From: Candidatus Collierbacteria bacterium GW2011_GWB1_44_6 | GTDB taxonomy: Bacteria; Patescibacteriota; Microgenomatia; UBA1400; MFAQ01 | Length of the DNA stretch: 10,378 bases | Assembly (NCBI GenBank): GCA_000998025.1 | Contig: LCJG01000035.1 | Coordinates: 1 to 10,378 of the forward strand | Reading direction: 5' to 3' | Notes under the pieces: model-generated | Databases searched by the model: none | What the model saw: the letters and a program-made list of their open reading frames with translations, nothing else | Told to the model about the DNA's origin: nothing | Translations under genes and position numbers: made by a program | Shown: positions 5,629 through 10,378 of the stretch, one piece after another | Position numbering within the stretch: position 1 is the stretch's first letter | Layout: each line of letters opens with the position of its first letter

Positions 5629-6321
5629 GTGAAATACGTCATCGGCAACTGGAAAAGTAATCAAAACATCACCGAATCTCTTATTTGGCTCGATCAGTTG
5701 GCCGCCCTCCACCCCAAGTTTTCGACTGAGACAACCATTATTCTCTGCCTACCGTTTACCGACATTGCCTCATTCAATCACAAGATCGCTGATCTTGGTT
5801 TGCCTATCATTTCTGGTTCACAAAATGTTTCGCATCTACCACCGGGCAAGCATACTGGAGAGATAACGGCTAACATGCTTGGAGAACTGGTCAGCTACTG
5901 CATTGTTGGCCATTCTGAACGACGCCGGGAATTTGGCGAGAGTTCTGAAATGGTTGCTCAAAAAGCCCGCCTCCTTCTAGAAAATTCCATTACCCCCATT
6001 GTTTGTTTGGATACGCCATATATGGATGAGCAAATCAAGGCCATGTTTAATTTTGATGTCGATGTCTCCAGGTGCTTTTTTGTTTACGAGCCCATTGACG
6101 CAATCGGCACAGGCAAACCCATAGATCCGATCGACGCAAATCACATCACCAGCCAAATTGGTTTCCTCACTGATAACTCTGCCCCCGTCCTTTATGGAGG
6201 ATCGATCTCTTCAGATAATGCTGCTGCTTTCACTAATCAGAATCGCATTGATGGAGTTCTTGTGGGTACTGATAGTTTGGAACCTACCCTTTTTGCCAGC
6301 ATTATCACCAGTCTTTCCTAA
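5629..6321 (+). CDS. tpiA: Triosephosphate isomerase
   Basis: 230 residues, shorter than the usual about 250. It interconverts dihydroxyacetone phosphate and glyceraldehyde 3-phosphate in the cytoplasm. Visible hallmarks are GNWKSN (6-11, catalytic Lys9), SGSQNVSHLPPGKHTGEI (62-79), CIVGHSERRREFGES (91-105, electrophilic His95), YEPIDAIGTGKP (153-164, catalytic base Glu154 and loop 6), LYGGSIS (188-194, phosphate-binding) and DGVLVGTDSL (208-217). All three catalytic residues are present. Odd point: the loop-6 hinge reads PID where most bacterial enzymes have P-V-W, so the usual Trp is Asp. The region between VCLDTP and SRCFFVYEP is compressed, which accounts for part of the short length. The start is GTG with an extended -10 box 7 nt upstream. 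No other glycolytic gene adjoins it; the next gene, an LCP ligase, begins 5 bp later. Confidence 0.95.
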   Translation: MKYVIGNWKSNQNITESLIWLDQLAALHPKFSTETTIILCLPFTDIASFNHKIADLGLPIISGSQNVSHLPPGKHTGEITANMLGELVSYCIVGHSERRREFGESSEMVAQKARLLLENSITPIVCLDTPYMDEQIKAMFNFDVDVSRCFFVYEPIDAIGTGKPIDPIDANHITSQIGFLTDNSAPVLYGGSISSDNAAAFTNQNRIDGVLVGTDSLEPTLFASIITSLS

Positions 6322-6326
6322 ATTCA

Positions 6327-7391
6327 ATGAAGCTAAGTCACGTTCGACCTACGCGTCTTCTGATAAAATATTTTTCTGTGATTAGACAGCATTTATATTT
6401 GATATCCATGTCAGCTGTGATCTTGTTCATTAGTTTCCTAGGTGTTATTGGTTATCGTTATTTATCCCACTTTAAAGTAAGCCCTCAAAGCCTCCTAAAT
6501 TTTTTTGGAACTCCAAAAGAACAGCTGGAGAGTACTGGAGGTCTGACAAACTTCTTGGTTTTGGGAATCCGAGGAGAGGGCGAAGACTCTCCAGATCTGT
6601 CTGACACTGTCATCGTCATCTCATACAATCACGAAAAAAAAGTCGCTAGCATGATCGGAGTCCCCAGAGATCTGTGGATTCCTTCCTACCAAGCCAAAAT
6701 TAACACCGCCTATCATTATGGAGAAGAGGCTAGCCCAGGTGCCGGTATAAAGTTCGCCCAGGGAGCCATCCTCGAGGATCTTGGTCTGCCCATACATTAC
6801 ACCGCGGTTGTAAACTTTAGCCTTTTTAAGCAAGCTGTAGATCTGGTTGGTGGAGTGGATATTGACGTCCAACCCGGCTTTGTGGATGATGAATTCCCCA
6901 TTCCCGGTAGAGAAAGAGCCCTGCCAATCTCATCTCGCTACGAAACGATAATCTTCCCAGATGGCCTAAATCACATGGACGGTCAAACAGCCCTGAAGTT
7001 TGTCAGGTCTCGACACGCTGAAGGAGAGGAGGGAACCGATTTTGCCCGCTCAAATAGACAACAGCAAGTGCTCTCTGCTCTTAGCAAAAAAATAATCACT
7101 CCTAGTTTCTTACTCAATCAACAAATGGTTGATGAGTTAATTAATATCGTAAACTCCAACTTAATATCAAATATAAATGCCAATCTTTATCCTTCCCTCG
7201 CCAAAATTGCCCTGGATATTAAAGATAACCCCGTTCGCTCAGTACCCCTAACCAGTTCCCCGGACGAGAATGGGGTAGCCATCCTTTACCACCCTCCAAC
7301 ATTTAAATACAACGGAGAATGGGTACTGATTCCAAAAGACAACAACTGGAACGCTCTAAAACAATATGTAAAAAACCGCCTCTCCCAATAA
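6327..7391 (+). CDS. LytR-CpsA-Psr (LCP) family glycopolymer transferase
   Basis: 354 residues: a basic N-terminus, one membrane helix (about 22-43, YLISMSAVILFISFLGVIGY), a short linker, then the extracellular LCP domain. Family signatures are TNFLVLGIRGEG (74-85), LSDTVIVISY (91-100), IGVPRDLWIP (110-119), KINTAYHYG (124-132), YTAVVNFSLFKQAVDLVGGV (158-177), DGLNHMDGQTALKFVRSRH (212-230) and DFARSNRQQQ (238-247). The Asp and Arg residues that bind the pyrophosphate-lipid substrate are in place. LCP enzymes move glycopolymers such as teichoic acids or capsule from undecaprenyl-pyrophosphate carriers to peptidoglycan; some are attenuator-like regulators. The polymer used here is unknown. About 110 residues follow the core without a recognised extra domain (no LytR_C seen). 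The ATG lies 5 bp after the tpiA stop with no clear Shine-Dalgarno, so expression is probably coupled. Its end is 7 bp from that of the convergent next gene. Confidence 0.93.
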   Translation: MKLSHVRPTRLLIKYFSVIRQHLYLISMSAVILFISFLGVIGYRYLSHFKVSPQSLLNFFGTPKEQLESTGGLTNFLVLGIRGEGEDSPDLSDTVIVISYNHEKKVASMIGVPRDLWIPSYQAKINTAYHYGEEASPGAGIKFAQGAILEDLGLPIHYTAVVNFSLFKQAVDLVGGVDIDVQPGFVDDEFPIPGRERALPISSRYETIIFPDGLNHMDGQTALKFVRSRHAEGEEGTDFARSNRQQQVLSALSKKIITPSFLLNQQMVDELINIVNSNLISNINANLYPSLAKIALDIKDNPVRSVPLTSSPDENGVAILYHPPTFKYNGEWVLIPKDNNWNALKQYVKNRLSQ

Positions 7392-7398
7392 CCACCCG

Positions 7399-9231
7399 TC
7401 ACTCCACCCTCACTCTTATCAAATACGTCTCTCCTTCTTCAAAAACAATATCACCCATCTCTTTCAAAGCCGGGTTATTCACGACGTATTTTGCCACCTC
7501 ATCTTTACTGACCAATATCCAGCCCACATTATATTTGTCGATCAACAGTTTTCTCTTCGCTTGGTCTCCGGTTTCGTAGATATCTTTGACTTCACCTTCG
7601 CGGATGGCCACTTCGTCATATCCTCCTCGCCATAACCACTCGTGGACTCTCCATCCTTGTATCGTTGGTACCCCTGAAAAAACGGAAACTGCGTTAAATT
7701 CGGTGTAACTATCACCCACCGCTTCAACCATGTTCCGGCCGTCTGCATATTTTTGAAGATATTTAATGACTTTGTATTTTTCCGGCATGCTATTTTTCAT
7801 CCACTGTTCTCCATTCAATCCTTGATATGTTTTGAAATTATTGTAAAAATTTGGAAAGGCTTCAGCAGGGAATATCAATGTTCCGCAAAAAATGACTCCT
7901 GCAATTATTATTCCAACCCATCTGACTGGCGCTTTCATTTTTCTTTCTCCGTCAAGCAGCTTCCCCCATAAGGCTCCTGAAAGTAATCCAATCATGATCG
8001 AAGCTTGGAACGTAAGCTTAAACATGGTATTTGCTCTGGGATGATCAGGATAAATATCCTTGGCATAAACCAATTCAGGTATTATTATGAGTAGGATCAA
8101 GGTTATCGCCAGAGTCCGAATCATCAAACTTCTTTCTTTCCTTCCTTCAATCCAAGTCACCATCACTGTTATAAGCAAGCCTCCGGTCCAGAGGGCTGCC
8201 AGTTGCCACATAGGAGACCTTTCACTGACCACTCTAATGCCACTAGAAATAGATTCGAAACTTAGAAGCCATGGTAAAGCCGTTAGTCCCATAAATAGAC
8301 CCATTATTCCAGCTGATTTTATCAAGCCAAGAAAGTTTTTTGTATCTTTGATCACCAACTGAATTCCTACTACCACCAGGAGAAGTCCGTACACCGCCAC
8401 ATCCCAGGTATTTGTCATCATCATAATTCCGAAAAGTATACCCAAGATCGCCTCATAACCCACCGTTCTTTGCTTTGTCCATAATATACAAACCGCTAAA
8501 AACAGTAACACCATTGGAATACCTAAAACATGTCCATGTAAGTCAGCTACTACAAAGCTGTAACCTGGGAATTCATGAATGGTGCCTTCAATAAAACGGG
8601 TTGCGTCGGCATACCAATAGCCACTTAATCCCTTATTAGTTATAAAATACCATATTACATGGGTATTTCCGGCTAGAATTGTTGCCATCGCTCCCGTAAG
8701 GCCTCCCAACATGGCGGCGATACCCTTTTTTGCTCCAGTTAGATAGTAAGAAATTGAAAACGCCATCGACATCGACAGGCCAGCAATAAATCCCAAAACC
8801 AAATTGTAGCCTACGGCACTATCCACCATAAAAAACCGTTTTTCCAGGCTATCAATGTTCGGGAGAAACGCCCGGATTAATGTAATACCGAACAACCCAA
8901 CCAAAAATAAATATTCCTCCATCACGATCATTTTTATGGTTTCTTTAGTTATCCTGGGTGCCTCACCTCTCGTCAGCAACCACCAATAATTGGCCACCAG
9001 TATCCCTGATAGCGTCACAACAAATCCAGTATTGGTATTTATTGAAACCCCCAAATTAGCCAGCTGCCAAACAAACAAACTTGCCCCCAAGGTAGTTATT
9101 AGCCTCGACATTGGCCATCCTTTGTCGTTCAATTTTTCAAAAAGCCTCATGGTCGTCGGCCAGCAAATAAGCTGCAACACCAGACTAACTAGATATACTT
9201 TCAAGATAATCAAGAGGTCATAAGTTATCAT
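7399..9231 (-). CDS. YYY/DUF2298-family multi-pass membrane protein, lacking the YYYxG segment
   Basis: 610 residues, with about a dozen hydrophobic helices up to residue ~470 and a soluble, outward-type C-terminal domain (AEAVGDSYTEFNAVSVFSG, VGWILVSKDEVAKYV). Family features include FGITLIRAFLPNIDSLEK (114-131), GNTHVIWYF, YWYADATRFI (205-214), TIHEFPGYSFVVADLHGH (217-234) and RANTMFKLTFQA. DUF2298 (Chlor_Arch_YYY) proteins occur in archaea, Chloroflexi and CPR. They resemble polyprenyl-linked glycosyltransferase-type membrane proteins, but their activity is not established. Members usually have 700-900 residues and carry a YYYxG motif between the 'LEK-MD' segment and a 'SAVGYNL' helix. Here LEKRFFM runs straight into VDSAVGYNL (131-143), so that stretch seems deleted in frame. 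The start ATG overlaps the TGA of the oxidoreductase (ATGA), indicating coupling. The stop is TGA. Confidence 0.88.
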   Translation of the reverse strand: MITYDLLIILKVYLVSLVLQLICWPTTMRLFEKLNDKGWPMSRLITTLGASLFVWQLANLGVSINTNTGFVVTLSGILVANYWWLLTRGEAPRITKETIKMIVMEEYLFLVGLFGITLIRAFLPNIDSLEKRFFMVDSAVGYNLVLGFIAGLSMSMAFSISYYLTGAKKGIAAMLGGLTGAMATILAGNTHVIWYFITNKGLSGYWYADATRFIEGTIHEFPGYSFVVADLHGHVLGIPMVLLFLAVCILWTKQRTVGYEAILGILFGIMMMTNTWDVAVYGLLLVVVGIQLVIKDTKNFLGLIKSAGIMGLFMGLTALPWLLSFESISSGIRVVSERSPMWQLAALWTGGLLITVMVTWIEGRKERSLMIRTLAITLILLIIIPELVYAKDIYPDHPRANTMFKLTFQASIMIGLLSGALWGKLLDGERKMKAPVRWVGIIIAGVIFCGTLIFPAEAFPNFYNNFKTYQGLNGEQWMKNSMPEKYKVIKYLQKYADGRNMVEAVGDSYTEFNAVSVFSGVPTIQGWRVHEWLWRGGYDEVAIREGEVKDIYETGDQAKRKLLIDKYNVGWILVSKDEVAKYVVNNPALKEMGDIVFEEGETYLIRVRVE

Positions 9232-10378
9232 TGTCTTAAGTCATCCTTGATAATCCTTGCTACGTCACGGCCCATTTTAACTGCATAATTTGTTCCCCTA
9301 TCAAAAGGATAAACCATGCTCATGTTCGCCAGATATATGCCTTTTGTCTTTGTTCTCATTTTTGGGATCACTCTGGAATAATTTATTGGAAAAACTGGCT
9401 GAGCGTACGGCACTCGGAATAGATAAGCGTTTATTATCATGTCTTTATTGAATCGGCCATTGATCTTCTTGAGGTAGGGCATGTAAAGTCTTAACAGTTG
9501 TTTTTCGGTCATCTTTAGTTGTTTGTGGCCGTCAGGTAAATAATTTCCCACATATATTATGTGTTTGTCGTCGTAATTTCTCTTATCTACAAAATTGGTG
9601 TGTTCCACCGCCACCAAAAAAGGCCAATTCTCTTCTAAGATATTCATCCAGTAACCCTTAATCAGCTTTCCCGTTGTTTCCAAAACAAGGGTTTGTCCCC
9701 AAAGATAGTTTAATTCGGGAAAGTCAACTCTGGGAACAATTTTTTTGATTGTTGATGCGGGTACGGTCAATACGACCGCATCATAGGACTCCCCGTTCAC
9801 CGAAACCCCGTTTATATTATTTTTGATAGAGGTAACTCTAGTGTTCAATCTTATTATTCCTCCATGACCCGTTATATATCTCGCGGTCTTATCCACGAGA
9901 CCTTGGAATCCACCCTCAAAATAACCTAATTTCTTGCTTCGCTTCGCCACTCGAGTCCAAAACCAGGCCATATTTACTAAGTCCTTATATGGACCAAACT
10001 TAGCCTTTAATAGTTTTTCCCAAATATGTTTATACCCCTCTGATCCAATAAGCTTTGGCAGTAGATCAACTACTCTATATCTTTCCAGAAAAATTCCGTT
10101 AGGAATTAATTTTAGTATTGCTAGGCCAAAACCCATTCTGAGTCGCGCCGGTAAACTAATACCTGAAAATTTTAGTAATGATACCGGAGAATCAAGAACC
10201 GTCTCTTTGTGTCGAAAATAACTTGTGGTCTGAGGTTCTTTAAAGAAATATTTTGCTGCTACTTTCTTGGCCAGTTCTGTTATTTCTCTGTCTCCGGTAA
10301 AGATGTGGTGATAAAAAGATTCCAGATTCCACTTCCAGTGGACCTGTCCTGAGCCCGTCGAAGGATTAAACCCGCTTG
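9228..10378 (-). CDS. NAD(P)/FAD-dependent oxidoreductase (amine oxidase / protoporphyrinogen oxidase-like), N-terminus outside window
   Basis: The frame is open from the right edge (first whole codon 10376-10374) to TGA at 9230-9228, giving 382 residues. An ATG at 10136 is internal: SFYHHIFTGDREI and LDSPVSLLKFSG upstream belong to the same protein. The FAD-binding GxGxxG motif would lie beyond the edge. Visible family features are WKWNLESFYHHIF, PARLRMGFGLAILKL, LGYFEGGFQGLVDKTARYI with GGIIRLNTRVTSI (substrate/FAD domain), YDAVVLTVPASTIKKI, and the C-terminal FAD contact GIYLANMSMVYPFDRGTNYA. Relatives are annotated as protoporphyrinogen-oxidase-like or amine-oxidase-like and often sit in envelope-glycan clusters; the substrate cannot be read. 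Between SGF and WKW the codons come from a short dispersed-type repeat (10343-10364) encoding PSTGSGQ. It overlaps the next gene by ATGA and presumably forms an operon with it. Confidence 0.88.
   Translation of the reverse strand, partial: SGFNPSTGSGQVHWKWNLESFYHHIFTGDREITELAKKVAAKYFFKEPQTTSYFRHKETVLDSPVSLLKFSGISLPARLRMGFGLAILKLIPNGIFLERYRVVDLLPKLIGSEGYKHIWEKLLKAKFGPYKDLVNMAWFWTRVAKRSKKLGYFEGGFQGLVDKTARYITGHGGIIRLNTRVTSIKNNINGVSVNGESYDAVVLTVPASTIKKIVPRVDFPELNYLWGQTLVLETTGKLIKGYWMNILEENWPFLVAVEHTNFVDKRNYDDKHIIYVGNYLPDGHKQLKMTEKQLLRLYMPYLKKINGRFNKDMIINAYLFRVPYAQPVFPINYSRVIPKMRTKTKGIYLANMSMVYPFDRGTNYAVKMGRDVARIIKDDLRQ
10343..10364 (-). repeat. Short dispersed-type repeat inside the oxidoreductase gene
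   Basis: On the minus strand this reads CCTTCGACGGGCTCAGGAC followed by AGG. It matches the TTCGAC-n-GCTCAGGAC type of small repeat that I recall scattered through CPR, Chloroflexi and other environmental genomes, often translated as PSTGSGQ or, in another frame, FDKLRTG. Only one copy is in this window, so the repeat status is inferred from recall. It replaces the residues normally found between the FAD-domain 'SGF' and 'W.W.LE' segments and keeps the frame. Confidence 0.5.

Noticed and set aside
9228..10136. Taking the ATG at 10136 as the true start of the oxidoreductase
   Set aside because: The frame stays open to the right edge and the upstream 80 codons match the family (FYHHIFT, LDSPVSLLKF), so this ATG is internal.
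1..10378. CRISPR array, insertion sequence, toxin-antitoxin pair or restriction system
   Set aside because: No regularly spaced repeats, transposase motifs or terminal inverted repeats were found. The unknown genes carry no recognisable toxin, antitoxin or nuclease signature apart from the weak ParB/Srx motif.

Overview
The window looks like a chromosomal segment of a Candidate Phyla Radiation (Patescibacteria) bacterium, most likely Microgenomates-like. Supporting signs are the FemA/FemB-family proteins with the typical short CPR layout, a YYY/DUF2298 membrane protein, a compact 635-residue UvrD/PcrA helicase, a short triosephosphate isomerase, very tight gene packing and moderate-to-low GC. 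TGA ends several reading frames (the uvrD-like gene, the ParB-like gene, the YYY gene and the oxidoreductase), so UGA is a stop here. That argues against the Gracilibacteria/SR1 code. The lineage is inferred from protein character; no database was consulted.

Layout. (1) 1-1273, minus strand: two consecutive FemAB-family genes. The downstream one is cut by the window's left edge. The upstream one is split by an apparent one-base frameshift near its N-terminus. (2) 1301-3600, minus strand: an accessory stretch of unrecognised genes: a membrane-anchored Cys-containing protein, a possible 41-codon ORF, a two-part acidic protein, and a protein ending in a ParB/sulfiredoxin-like DGxHR motif. It is bounded on the right by a 23-bp fragment resembling the 3' end of a tRNA gene (3651-3673). 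(3) 3685-5592, minus: UvrD/PcrA-type helicase, divergent from (4) 5629-7391, plus: triosephosphate isomerase followed 5 bp later by a LytR-CpsA-Psr (LCP) glycopolymer ligase. (5) 7399-10378, minus, convergent with LCP: an FAD-dependent oxidoreductase (start outside the window) overlapping a YYY/DUF2298 multi-pass membrane protein by ATGA.

The recognisable non-informational genes concern the cell envelope: FemAB (peptidoglycan cross-bridge or related aminoacyl transfer), LCP (attachment of glycopolymer to the wall), and a YYY membrane protein paired with an FAD oxidoreductase (probably surface-glycan or lipid chemistry). The helicase is a repair gene.

The most notable observations are: TATAAT-like -10 boxes 6-9 nt upstream of six start codons, implying leaderless or near-leaderless transcription; a YYY-family protein that seems to have lost the segment carrying its hallmark YYYxG motif; a short dispersed repeat read in frame inside the oxidoreductase; the FemAB frameshift; and the tRNA 3'-end relic beside a block of unknown genes. 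I saw no CRISPR array, insertion sequence, rRNA, complete tRNA or convincing terminator.
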